A stretch of DNA of 64,000 nt from Pteria penguin (Eukaryota; Mollusca; Bivalvia; Pterioida; Pteriidae), in NCBI GenBank assembly GCA_035048485.1, contig CM068593.1, positions 5,961,151 through 6,025,150 on the forward strand, in the 5' to 3' direction. The notes beneath the pieces were generated by a model. The model was not told the DNA's origin. It saw only the letters and a program-made list of their open reading frames with translations, and did not search any database. Made by a program: the position numbers and the translations under genes. Positions 10,601 through 22,150 of this stretch are shown piece after piece (position 1 is the first letter of the stretch; every line of letters starts with the position of its first letter).

Positions 10601-12942
10601 CACTACAGCTTGCTATTGACCATGTGGGAGTACTATCTGTTTTCCCCTATAGCGTGGTGGTCACTACGTCGAGTGGCAGTAATACTCTATATCACCACAG
10701 CATGCTATTGATCATGTGGGAGTACTATCTGTTTGCCCCTATAGCGTGGTGGTCACTACGTCGAGTGGCAATAATACTCTATATCACTACAGCATGCTTT
10801 TGACCATATGGGAGTACTATCTGTTTTCCCCTATAGCGTGGTGGTCACTACGTCGAGTGGCAGTAATACTCTATATCACTACAGCATGCTATTGACCATG
10901 TAGGAGTACTATCTGTTTGCCCCTATAGCGTGGTGGTCACTACGTCGAGTGGCAGTAATACTCTATATCACTACAGCTTGCTCTGTTTGCCCCTATAGCG
11001 TGGTGGTTACTACGTCGAGTGGCAGTAATACTTTATATCGCTACAGCTTGCTGTTGACCATGTGGGAGTACTATCTGTTTGCCTCTATAGCGTGGTGGTC
11101 ACTACGTCGAGTGGCAATAATACTCTATATCACTACAGCTTGCTATTGACCATGTGGGAGTACTATCTGTTTGCCCCTATAGCGTGGTGGTCACTACGTC
11201 GAGTGGCAATAATACTCTATATCACTACAGCTTGATATTGACCATGTGGGAGTACTATCTGTTTGCCCCTATAGCGTGGTGGTCACTACGTCGAGTGGCA
11301 GTAATACTCTATATCACTACAGCATGCTATTGACCATGTGGGAGTACTCTCTGTTTGCCCCTATAGCGTGGTGGTCACTACGTCGAGTGGCAGTAATACT
11401 CTATATCACTACAGCTTGCTATTGACCATGTGGGAGTACTATCTATTTGCCCCTATGGCGTGGTGGTCACTACGTCGAGTGGCAGTAATACTCTATATCA
11501 CTACAGCTTGCTATTGACCATGTGGGAGTACTATCTGTTTTCCCCTATAGCGTGGTGGTCACTACGTCGAGTGGCAGTAATACTCTATATCACTACAGCA
11601 TGCTATTGACCATGTGGGAGTACTATCTGTTTGCCCCTATAGCGTGGTGGTCACTACGTCGAGTGGCAGTAATACTCTATATCACTACAGCATGCTTTTG
11701 ACCATGTGGGAGTACTATCTGTTTGCCCCTATAGCGTGGTGGTCACTACGTCGAGTGGCAGTAATACTCTATATCACTACAGCTTGCTCTGTTTGCCCCT
11801 ATAGCGTGGTGGTTACTACGTCGAGTGGCAGTAATACTCTATATCGCTAGAGCTTGCTGTTGACCATGTGGGAGTACTATCTGTTTGCCTCTATAGCGTG
11901 GTGGTCACTACGTCGAGTGGCAGTAATACTCTATATCACTACAGCTTGCTATTGACCATGTGGGAGTACTATCTGTTTGCCCCTATAACGTGGTGGTCAC
12001 TACGTCGAGTGGCAGTAATACTCTATATCACTACAGCATGCTATTGACCATGTGGGAGTACTATCTGTTTGCCCCTATAGCGTGGTGGTCACTACGTCGA
12101 GTGGCAGTAATACTCTATATCACTGCAGCTTGCTATTGACCATGTGGGAGTACTATCTGTTTGCCCCTATAGCGTGGTGGTCACTACGTCGAGTGGCAGT
12201 AATACTTTATGTCGCTACAGCTTGCTATTGACCATGTGGGAGTACTATCTGTTTGCCCCTATAGCGTGGTGGTCACTACGTCGAGTGGCAGTAATACTCT
12301 ATATCACTACAGCTTGCTATTGACCATGTGGGAGTACTCTCTGTTTGCCCCTATAGCGTGGTGGTCACTACGTCGAGGGGCAGTAATACTCTATATCACT
12401 ACAGCTTGCTATTGACCATGTGGGAGTACTCTCTGTTTGCCCCTATAGCGTGGTGGTCACTACGTCGAGGGGCAGTAATACTCTATATCACTACAGCTTG
12501 CTATTGACCATGTGGGAGTACTATCTGTTTGCCCCTATAGCGTGGTGGTCACTACGTCGAGTGGCAGTAATACTTTATGTCGCTACAGCTTGCTATTGAC
12601 CATGTGGGAGTACTATCTGTTTGCCCCTATAGCGTGGTGGTCACTACGTCGAGTGGCAGTAATACTCTATATCACTACAGCTTGCTATTGACCATGTGGG
12701 AGTACTATCTGTTTGCCCCTATAGCGTGGTGGTCACTACGTCGAGTGGCAGTAATACTTTATGTCGCTACAGCTTGCTATTGACCATGTGGGAGTACTAT
12801 CTGTTTGCCCCTATAGCGTGGTGGTCACTACGTCGAGTGGCAGTAATACTCTATATCACTACAGCTTGCTATTGACCATGTGGGAGTACTCTCTGTGTGC
12901 CGCTATAGCGTGGTAGTCACTACGTCGAGTGGTAGTAATACT
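7673..12942. repeat. 92-bp minisatellite, about 57 units
   Basis: The longest array here. One half of the unit contains CTACAGCTTGCTATTGACC then GTGGGAGTACTATCT; the other contains CTATAGCGTGGTGGTCAC then GTCGAGTGGCAGTAATACTCT. The halves align to each other, so the unit is a dimer of two diverged roughly 46-bp monomers. Units are almost identical, with marker variants (CATGC/TTGC, TTTTCCCC, GTGTGCCGC). Two units (near 9160 and 10980) lack the same 22 bp. At 12204, 12572 and 12756 a 'ctttatgtcgct' variant recurs at 4x92 and 2x92 bp. Confidence 0.97.
8221..9959. repeat. Higher-order block, copied at 10041-11779
   Basis: About 1.74 kb of the 92-bp array recurs at an offset of exactly 1,820 bp with very few differences. 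Shared markers include the 22-bp deletion unit, the TTTTCCCC units and 'gttgaccatg'. The offset equals twenty 92-bp units minus 22 bp plus 2 bp. Confidence 0.9.
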
Positions 12943-13216
12943 TCTTATTTGGACTAGGACTAGTTTGACCCAATGGAAATGTTTGATTTTGGTCATGTGA
13001 CTGACTTACAAATTCTTGTGTAGAGTCAGTTGTAAAAATTTGTACGGCAATGGCGGACAATAAGCAAAACTAGACTGAGAATCATAATATAAACTACATT
13101 GGTGTTCTGGAACTGATCATTTGTGTGTACGATAAACTGAAAATTTGTTGACCGTGGCCTAATGCGGACGTGAAATTAGAGTAGTGCCCCTTAGTTGCGT
13201 GATGTAAATAACAACA
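12943..13216. other. Unique sequence upstream of the recombinase-like fragment
   Basis: No repeat structure. It may be the 5' flank of the element or gene whose fragment follows. Confidence 0.4.
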
Positions 13217-13425
13217 ATGGCCGAAGGCAGACGTTTTGCGCAGACGAGCAAAAGCGAGAGAAATGTTAAGCGAATTAAGTTTAAATCCGTCAATACTTTG
13301 AGGACAAATAAGGGGGCTGCAAAGGTTTTTATAGAGTATCTTGTTGGTAGAGGTGAAAAAGAAAAGAATTTGAAACGTTTGAGGATGTTAAATTAGGTTT
13401 GTTACTGACCTTACTCGAAAATGTG
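13217..13425 (+). pseudogene. Fragment of a Crypton-type tyrosine recombinase N-terminal domain, frameshifted
   Basis: An ATG at 13217 opens 59 codons ending at TAG 13394-13396. The peptide starts MAEGRRFAQTSKSE, contains SVNTLRTNKGAAKVFIEYL, then a basic Lys/Glu stretch. In Crypton-type and related tyrosine recombinases, widespread in invertebrates and partly domesticated, the DNA-binding N-terminal domain commonly opens with an RRF-like motif and then NT..AT....FxxYL. A one-base shift in the A-rich run near 13355-13368 brings in a second frame (13369 on) that continues FETFEDVKLGLLLTLL, matching the expected next helices (hydrophobic 'fE......L...L'). The catalytic domain with its R-H-R-Y residues is absent, because a minisatellite begins at about 13425. 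I infer a dead or truncated copy. The family call rests on remembered motif patterns, not a search. Confidence 0.5.
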
Positions 13426-14135
13426 TCACTACAGCTTGCTGTTGACCCACTATAGGGAGCATTATTTATATGTTAACATATTTATAAATACATATATTAA
13501 CAAAAGCTAAGAAGCAATGTTCGTTGCTACAGCTTGCTATTGACCTCTGGCAGAATAACTGCTTGTATGTCGTTATAGTTTGCTAGTGAGCTCGAATGGG
13601 AGTATTGCTTGTATGTCGCAACAGCTTGCTATTGACCCAAGCTGGGAATTATTGTATGTCGCTTTAGGAGGGAGTACTGTTTGTATGTCGTTACAGCTTA
13701 CTACAGACCTCAAGTACAATAACTGTATGTCGCTATAGCTTACGTGTTGGCTCAAGTGGGAGTATTGTTTGTATGTCGTTAGATCTTGCTAATTATCTTG
13801 GCTGTGTTTCATTGTATGTATGTCCGCACAGCTTTCTATTGTACTCAAGTAGGATAACTGTATGTCGCTACATCTTGCTTGTTGGCTCGAGTGGGAGTAT
13901 TATTTGTATGTCGACACATCTAGCTAATGATCTTATCTGGGGATCATGGTATGTTTACACAGCTCTCTATTGACTTTGGATTGGGAATATTGTTTGTATG
14001 TCGCAAAAATTTGCTAATGATCTTAGTTGGGGATCATTTTTGTAAGTCTGCACGGCTTTCTACTTACGTCGGGTGGGATAGCTGTTTTTGTGTCGCTAAA
14101 GTTTGCTAAGGAGCTCTGGTAGGAGTACAATTAAA
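13425..14135. repeat. Diverged 46-60-bp relatives of the 92-bp array
   Basis: About 13 loosely spaced units sharing TATGTCGCTACAGCTTGCT, 'attgacc' and 'gggagtactgtttg'. These match only one half of the 92-bp unit, so this block probably preserves the monomeric ancestor. Confidence 0.8.
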
Positions 14136-14615
14136 TATTGATCCTAAATCTGTGTAGATGACGTAATGGTATATATACAAATGAGCAAAATTACAATGAT
14201 CTTTCACACAAATCACCTACCGGTGGATGTGACAAAGCTAAACATAGAGAATAATGCCATGATTTAGCCAAAGTAGATGATCACTTTTTGCATTATGGGT
14301 CATGGGCTGCGCAAGCGGGGCTTATAAAAACATGTATGTGTTCTGACCAAACTTTCGAGCAAACTGTCCGATTAGCCGTGTGATGTGTATAATCAGATCA
14401 TTGGAAATTAATTCCGATGGATGTTTTGGGTATTTCATTTTTGGTATTTGGTTACGGCACTGTACAATTGGTCTAATGTGATCTATACTTTATTTAAAGC
14501 ACCAAATAATTTACTTGATTATTTGATTTATGAAAACAATTATCAAGCGTATATAAAAGATAGAAATTCCATCAGATATGATATTAAGATATCCCACTTC
14601 CTATTCATTTATGTA
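14136..14615. other. AT-rich unique sequence
   Basis: No gene-like signal. An open frame at 14421-14756 runs on into the next array and has no recognisable motif. Confidence 0.5.
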
Positions 14616-17570
14616 AGACTCTCTACACTTTATAAGCCCGACAAACTATCATCTAATGGAGGGCTCTCTCTACACTCTATACGCCCGCTCAGCTATCATC
14701 TAAATAAAGACTCTCTCTCTACACTCTATACGCCCGCACAACTATCATCTAATTGAAGACTCTCTACACCCTTTAGCCCCCGCTCAACTATCATCTAATG
14801 GAATACTTTCTTTTCCCTCTTTACGTCCGCTCAACTATCATCTAATGGAATACTCTCTCTGCGCTTAATAAGCCCGCTCAGCTATCATCTAATGAAAGAC
14901 TCTCTCTTCACTCTATACGCCCGCTCAACTACCATCTAATGGAAGACTTTCTGTACACCGTATACGCCTGCCTAAATATCATCTGATGAAAGACTCTCTC
15001 TACCCTCTATACGCCCGCTCAACAATCATCCAATGGAAGACTCTCTGTATCTTCTTTACGTCCGCTCATTTATCATCTAATAGAAGACTCTCTACCCTCT
15101 TTACGTCCGCTCAACTATCATCTAATGGAAGACTCTCTCTACGCTCTATACAACCGCTCAACTATCATCTAATGGAAGACTCTCTCTACGCTCTATACGC
15201 CCGCTCAACTATCATCTAATGGAATACTCTCTCTACACCCTATACGCCCGCTCATTTATCATCTAATGAAAGACTCTCTCTACGCTCTATAATCCCGCTC
15301 AACTATCATCTAATGGAAGACTCTCTCTATGCTATATAAGCCCGCTCAACTATCATCTAATGGAATACTTTCTTTTCCCTCTTTACGTCCGCTCAACTAT
15401 CATCTAATGGAAGACTCTCTCTACGCTTAATAAGCCCGCTCAACTATCATCTAATGGAAGACTCTCTCTACGCTTAATAAGCCCGCTCAACTATCATCTA
15501 ATGGAAGACTCTCTCTACGCTTTATAAGCCCGCTCAACTATCATCTAATGGAATACTTTCTTTACCCTCTTTACGTCTGCTCAACTATCATCTAATGGAA
15601 TACTTTCTTTACCCTCTTTACGTCCGCTTAACTATCATCTAATGGAAGACTCTCTCTACGCTTTATAAGCCCGCTCAACTATCATCTAATGGAAGACTCT
15701 CTCTACGCTTTATAAGCCCGCTCAACTATCATCTAATGGAATACTTTCTTTACCCTCTTTACGTCCGCTCAACTATCATCTAATGGAAGACTCTCTCTAC
15801 GCTTAATAAGCCCGCTGAACTATCATCTAATGGAAGACTCTCTCTACGCTTTATAATTCCGCTCAACTATCATCTAATGGAATACTTTCTTTACCCTCTT
15901 TACGTCCGCTCAACTATCATCTAATGGAAGACTCTCTACGCTCTATACAACCGCTCAACTACCATCTAATGGAAGACTCTCTCTACGCTTTATAAGCCCG
16001 CTCAACTATCATCTAATGGAACACTCTCTTTACCCTCTATACGCCCGCTCAACTACCATCTAATGGAAGACTTTCTGTACACCGTATACGCCCGCCTAAC
16101 TATCATCTGACGAAAGACTCTCTCTACCCTCTATACGCCCGCTCAACAATCATCCAATGGAAGACTCTCTGTATCTTCTTTACGCCCGCTCATTTATCAT
16201 CTAATAGAAGGCTCTCTACCCTCTTTACGTCCGCTCAACTATCATCTAATGGATGACTCTCTCTACCTCTCTACGCTCTATACGCCCGTTCAACTATCAT
16301 CTAAGAAAAGACTCTCTACACCCTATAGGCCTTTTCAGCTATCATCTAATGGAATACTCTCTCTACCCTCTAAACGCCCGCTCAACTACCATCTAATGGA
16401 AGACTCTCTCTACACCCTATACGACCGCTCAACTATCATCTAATGAAAAACTCTCTCTGCGCTCTATAAACCCGCTCAACTATCATCTAATGGAAGACTC
16501 TCTGTACCTTCTTTACGCCCGCTCATGTATCATCTAATGGAAGGCTCTCTGTACCTTCTTTACGCCCGCTCATGTATCATCTAATGGAAGGCTCTCTCTA
16601 CACTCTATACGCCCGCTCAACTATCATCTAATGAAAGACTCTCTCTTTACTCCGCTCAACTATCATCTAATGGAAAACTTTCTCGCCCGCTCAACAACTA
16701 TCAACTAATGGGAGACTCTCTCTAAGCTCTATAAACCCGCTCAGCTATCATCTAATGGAAGACTCTCTGTACCTTCTTTACGCCCGCTCATCTATCATCT
16801 AATGGAAGGCTCTCTCTACACTCTATACGCCCACTCAACTATCATCTAATTGAAGACTCTCTCTACGCTATATAAGCCCGCTCAAATATCATCTAATAGA
16901 ATACTTTCTGTTCCCTCTTTACGCCCGCTCAACTATCATCTAATGGGAGACTCTCTTGACGCTCTATAAGCCCGCTCAACTATTATCTAATGGAAGACTC
17001 TCTCTACGCTTTATAAGCCCGCTCAACTATCATCTAATGGAAGAGTTTCTCTACCCTCTATAAGCCCACTTAAGTCTCACCTAAGGGAAGACTTTCTCTA
17101 CCCTCTATAAGCCCGCCCAACTATCATCTGATGAAAGACTCTCTCTACCCTCTATACGCCCGCCCAACTATCATCTAATGGAAGACTTTCTGTACCCTCT
17201 ATACGCCCGCTCAACAATCATCCAATGGAAGACTCTCTGTATCTTTTTTACGCCCGCTCATTTATCATCTAATGGAAGACTCTCTACCCTCTTTACGCCC
17301 GCTCAACTATCATCTAATGGAAGATTCTCTACACCCTATAGGCCTGTTCAGCTATCATGTAATGGAAGACTCTCTTTACCCTCTATACGCCCACTTAACT
17401 CTCATCTAAGGGAAGACTTTCTCTACCCTCTATAAGCCCGCTCAACTATCATCAAATCGAAGGCTCTCTACACCTTATAAGCCCATTCAACTATCATCAA
17501 ATGGAAGGCTCTCTTAACCTTATTAGCCCGCTCAACTATCATCTAATGGAAGACACTTTGTACGCCCTCT
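14616..17570. repeat. 47-bp minisatellite, about 63 units
   Basis: The unit contains CAACTATCATCTAATGGAAG, ACTCTCTCTAC and a variable TTTATAAGCCCG / CTATACGCCCG / CTTTACGTCCG end. The three end types mark sub-families. A multi-unit block with 'ctgtacaccgtatacgcc' and 'aacaatcatccaatgg' recurs at 14951, 16075 (offset 1,124 bp) and again around 17213. Single-base length variation is common. Confidence 0.96.
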
Positions 17571-17937
17571 CCACTAGCATTTTCTTGCTATTGTAATATA
17601 CAATGGATGTTTGAATATGTAAAGAGAACATCGTTTGTTTTTACTGGTAACTCCCCATCTCTGTACTTGTAATGATCTCCTTGTGGAGCGATCCCTTAAA
17701 TTAATGACGTCATTGCGCTACTTTTTACAAAGGTAAGCCAGTAAATTCTTACCGCGTCAGAGAAGAATGCATGTCGTTTGTTCTGGATCCATTGTCTTAT
17801 TCCGCCCAGGATCAGCTTAGAATATCAGGACTTCATCCCTTAAGCTTCGTACACGATACAGGCAAGATATTGTAAACAATATGTTTAAAAATCCAATGAA
17901 AATTATTGATTCAAGTACACGGAATATAGGTTCTTTA
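17571..17937. other. Unique sequence with one CRE palindrome
   Basis: ATGACGTCAT near 17704 is a full palindromic cAMP-response-element type site. Nothing else is recognised. Confidence 0.4.
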
Positions 17938-18212
17938 ACATCAGCGAATCCAGGTGACATCAAAACATCGCGAGACATCAGGAGAGTCCAGGTAACATCA
18001 AAAGATAGTGAGACATCAGGAAAATCCAGGTAACATCAAAAGATAGCAAGACATTAGGAGAATCCAGGTAACATAAAAAGATAGCGAGACATCAGCGAAT
18101 TCAGATGACATGAAAAGATAGCGAGACATCATCGAATCCAGGTGACATCAAAATATAGCGAGACATCATCGAATCCAGGTGACATCAAAATATAGCGAAA
18201 TATCAGGAGAAT
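17938..18212. repeat. 37-bp minisatellite, about 7 units
   Basis: Units contain GAATCCAGGTGACATCAAAA and 'atagcgagacatca', with moderate divergence between copies. Confidence 0.88.
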
Positions 18213-18378
18213 CATCAGACATTTGACAATTTTTTTTCATTTCATTCTTCATTTTCATTTCAGAGAATAAATGTACCACAATACGAATATGCTGTTACAT
18301 CAAATTGGTATCAATAAAAAGGTATCATTTTTACAACGTTACTTTTATTTTTGTGATGACAAGTAAAAGTCACATGCT
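18213..18378. other. AT-rich spacer
   Basis: T-rich stretch and short unique sequence between two arrays. Confidence 0.4.
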
Positions 18379-20822
18379 TATGGACTACTGTATAGGGTAA
18401 TAATATGGAATTTAGACGTAGGAATATTGTATACAGTAATAACATGGTAATTAGTGTGGGGACTATTGTACGGAGTAATAACATGACATTTAGTGTGGGG
18501 ACTATTGTACAGAGTAATAATATGACATTTAGTGTGGGGACTACTGTACAGAGTAATAACATGACATTTAGTGTGGGGACTACTGTACAGGGTAATAACA
18601 TGACATTTAGTGTGGGGACTATTGTATAGGGTAATAACATGACATTTAGTGTGGGGACTATTGTACAGAGTAATAACATGACATTTAGTGTGGGGACTAT
18701 TGTACAGAGTAATAACATGACATTTAGTGTGGGGACTATTGTACAGAGTAATAACATGACATTTAGTGTGGGGACTATTGTACAGGGTAATAACATGACA
18801 TTTAGTGTGGGGACTATTGTACAGAGTAATAACATGACATTTAGTGTGGGGACTATAGTACAGAGTAATAACATGACATTTAGTGTGGGGACTATTGTAC
18901 AGAGTAATAACATGACATTTAGTGTGGGGACTATTGTATAGGGTAATAACATGACATTTAGTGTGGGGACTTTTGTACAGAGTAATAACATGACATTTAG
19001 TGTGGGGAGTATAGTACAGAGTAATAACATGCCATTTAGTGTGGGGACTATTGTACAGAGTAATAACATGATATTTAGTGTGGGGACTATTGTATAGGGT
19101 AATAACATGACATTTAGTGTGGGGACTTTTGTACAGAGTAATAACATGACATTAAGTGTGGGGACTACTGTACAGAGTAATAACATTACATTTAGTGTGG
19201 GGACTATTGTATAGGGTAATAACATGACATTTAGTGTGGGGATTATTGTATAGGGTAATAACATGGCATTTAGTGTGGGGACTATTGTACAGGGTAATAA
19301 CATGACATTTAGTGTGAGGACTATTGTATTGGGTAATAACATGACATTTAGTGTGGGGACTATTGTATAGGGTAATAACATGACATTTAGTGTGGGGACT
19401 ATTGTACAGAGTAATAACATGACATTTAGTGTGGGGACTATTGTATAGGGTAATAACATGACATTTAGTGTGGGGACTGTTGTATAGGGTAATAACATGA
19501 CATTTAGTGTGGGGACTATTGTATAGGGTAATAACATGACATTTAGTGTGGGGACTTTTGTACGGAGTAATAACATGACATTAAGTGTGGGGACTACTGT
19601 ACAGAGTAATAACATGACATTTAGTGTGGGGACTATTGTATAGGGTAATAACATGACATTTAGTGTGGGGATTATTGTATAGGGTAATAACATGGCATTT
19701 AGTGTGGGGACTATTGTACAGGGTAATAACATGACATTTAGTGTGGGGACTATTGTATTGGGTAATAACATGACATTTAGTGTGGGGACTATTGTATAGG
19801 GTAATAACATGACATTTAGTGTGGGGACTATTGTACAGAGTAAAACAGGACATTTAGTGTGGGGACTATTGTATAGGGTAATAACATGACATTTAGTGTG
19901 GGGACTTTTGTATAGAGTAATAACATGACATTTAGTGTGGGGACTATTGTATAGGGTAACAACATGGCATCTAGAATGGGGACTATTGTATAGGGTAATA
20001 ACATGACATTTAGTGTGGGGACTTTTGTATAGAGTAATAACATGACATTTAGTGTGGGGACTATTGTATAGGGTAACAACATGGCATCTAGAATGGGGAC
20101 TATTGTATAGGGTAATAACATGACATTTAGAATGGGGACTATAGTACAGAGTAATAACATGACATTTAGTGTGGGGACTATTGTACAGAGTAAAACAGGA
20201 CATTTAGTGTGGGGACTATTGTATAGGGTAATAACATGACATTTAGTGTGGGGACTGTTGTATAGGGTAATAACATGACATTTAGTGTGGGGACTATTGT
20301 ATAGGGTAATAACATGACATTTAGTGTGGGGACTATTGTATAGGGTAATAACATGACATTTAGTGTGGGGACTATTGTACAGAGTAAAACAGGACATTTA
20401 GTGTGGGGACTATTGTATAGGGTAATAACATGACATTTAGTGTGGGGACTGTTGTATAGGGTAATAACATGACATTTAGTGTGGGGACTTTTGTACAGAG
20501 TAATAACATGACATTTAGTGTGGGGACTATTGTATAGGGTAACAACATGGCATCTAGAATGGGGACTATTGTATAGGGTAATAACATGACATTTAGTGTG
20601 GGGACTTTTGTATAGAGTAATAACATGACATTTAGTGTGGGGACTATTGTATAGGGTAACAACATGGCATCTAGAATGGGGACTGCTGTATAGGGTAATT
20701 AAATGGCATTTAGTTTGGGGACTGCTGTATAGGGTAATTAAATGGCATTTAGTTTGGGGATTATTGTATAGGGTAATGATATAACATTAGTTTGCAGGGT
20801 AATTGCATGATATCTAGTTTGC
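18379..20822. repeat. 39-bp minisatellite, about 62 units
   Basis: The unit contains TAATAACATGACATTTAGTG and TGGGGACTATTGTA with CAGAG or TAGGG endings. Because 39 is divisible by three, several frames on both strands stay open, including a 630-codon minus-strand frame (18311-20203) repeating 13 residues (..IVPTLNVMLL..). A block marked by 'attaagtgtgg' recurs at 19151 and 19580 (429 bp, eleven units). Blocks marked by 'ggcatctagaatgg' recur four times between 19960 and 20675. The 3' end decays. Confidence 0.96.
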
Positions 20823-21083
20823 AGTTAAATGTTAGTAGTTGGATAGTCGCCACTGTCCTCTACGAATAGCTGTAAGATATTACTAGTTTTTGCACTCGAA
20901 ATATGACGAGACTTCAAAAGTACAGACTACCATTAAAGTATGTAGAGAGTTATTAATAAAGAGCATACAGTTATGCATCTGGTAATTAACCGTTATTCCG
21001 AAGACAAAATAAACTCGTCAAACTGATTTCTCTTATCTCTCTGTGCCAATACATGCATTTCTTTTCCATCCTGTTTCTGTTTT
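20823..21083. other. Unique sequence
   Basis: No signal recognised. Confidence 0.4.
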
Positions 21084-21752
21084 CTCAAGTTTGCTTGTTC
21101 CTTCACCACACTATATTTCCCAATTCCCTCTCCCATTCTTTCCTCTCTCGCCCCACTATCAAGTTTGCTTGTTCCTTCACCACACTATATTTCCCAATTC
21201 CCTCTCCCATACTTTTCTCTCTCGCCCCACTATCAAGTTTGCTTGATCCTTCACCACACTATATTTCCCAATGCCATCTCCCATACTTTCCTCTTTCGCC
21301 CCACTATCAAGTTTGCTTGTTCCTTCACCACACTATATTTCCCATTTCCCTCTCCCATTCTTTCCTCTCTCGTCCCACTATCAAGTTTGCTTGTTCCTTC
21401 ACCACACTATATTTCCCAATTCCCTCTCCCATACTTTCCTCTCTCGCCCTACTATCAAGTTTGCTTGTTCCTTCACCACACTATATTTCCCAATTCCCTC
21501 TCCCATACTTTCCTCTCTCGCCCCACTATCAAGTTTGCTTGTTCCTTCACCACACTATATTTCCCAATTCCCTCTCCCATTCTTTCCTCTCTCGTCCCAC
21601 TATCAAGTTTGCTTGTTCCTTCACCACACTATATTTCCCAATTCCCTCTCCCATACTTTCCTCTCTCGTCCCACTATCAAGTTTGCTTGTTCCTTCACCA
21701 CACTATATTTCCTAATTCCCTCTCCCATCCTTTCCTCTCTCGCCCCACTATC
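21084..21752. repeat. 74-bp pyrimidine-rich minisatellite, 9 units
   Basis: The plus strand is strongly C/T-rich. The unit contains CCACTATCAAGTTTGCTTGT, CACCACACTATATTTCCCA and CTCTCCCATACTTTCCTCTC. Units are almost identical. Confidence 0.95.
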
Positions 21753-22150
21753 ATTCATTCCTTTCAATGAATTCTTACTTATTCACACAGTCCTTTCAAC
21801 ACATTATTTTTTCGTTCTACAATTTGACTTCATTCGCCACCTGCATTTTATTCCCTCGTTCCTATTTTTCTTTTCATTACTTCCTTTTTCTGATTAACCC
21901 CCTTCTCATATTGTTTCATCATTTCTTTTCATTGTATTCCCTTTTTATGTGAGCCTTTTCTGTCATTCCTTTTACCCTTTCTTTTGATTTTCTTTAAATT
22001 GGTTCCGTTCCTTCTCCATTCTTATTTAGTTCATTGCCTACTCTCACATACTCCATTTCTCATTACTACTCTCTTCTCCTCTTTTCATCGTTATTTTTTC
22101 CCTTCTATATTTTCTTTCCATTTAATGATTTTCTGCTCTAAGCATTTATA
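21753..22150. other. Extended polypyrimidine-rich tract
   Basis: About 400 bases that keep the C/T bias of the 74-bp array without its periodicity. It may be the decayed remainder of the same array or an older pyrimidine-rich region from which it grew. Confidence 0.6.

Noticed and set aside
18311..20203. 630-codon minus-strand open frame as a real protein gene
   Set aside because: It lies wholly in a 39-bp tandem array. Other frames and the opposite strand are open too, and the sequence is a 13-residue repeat with no signal peptide, domain or splice context.
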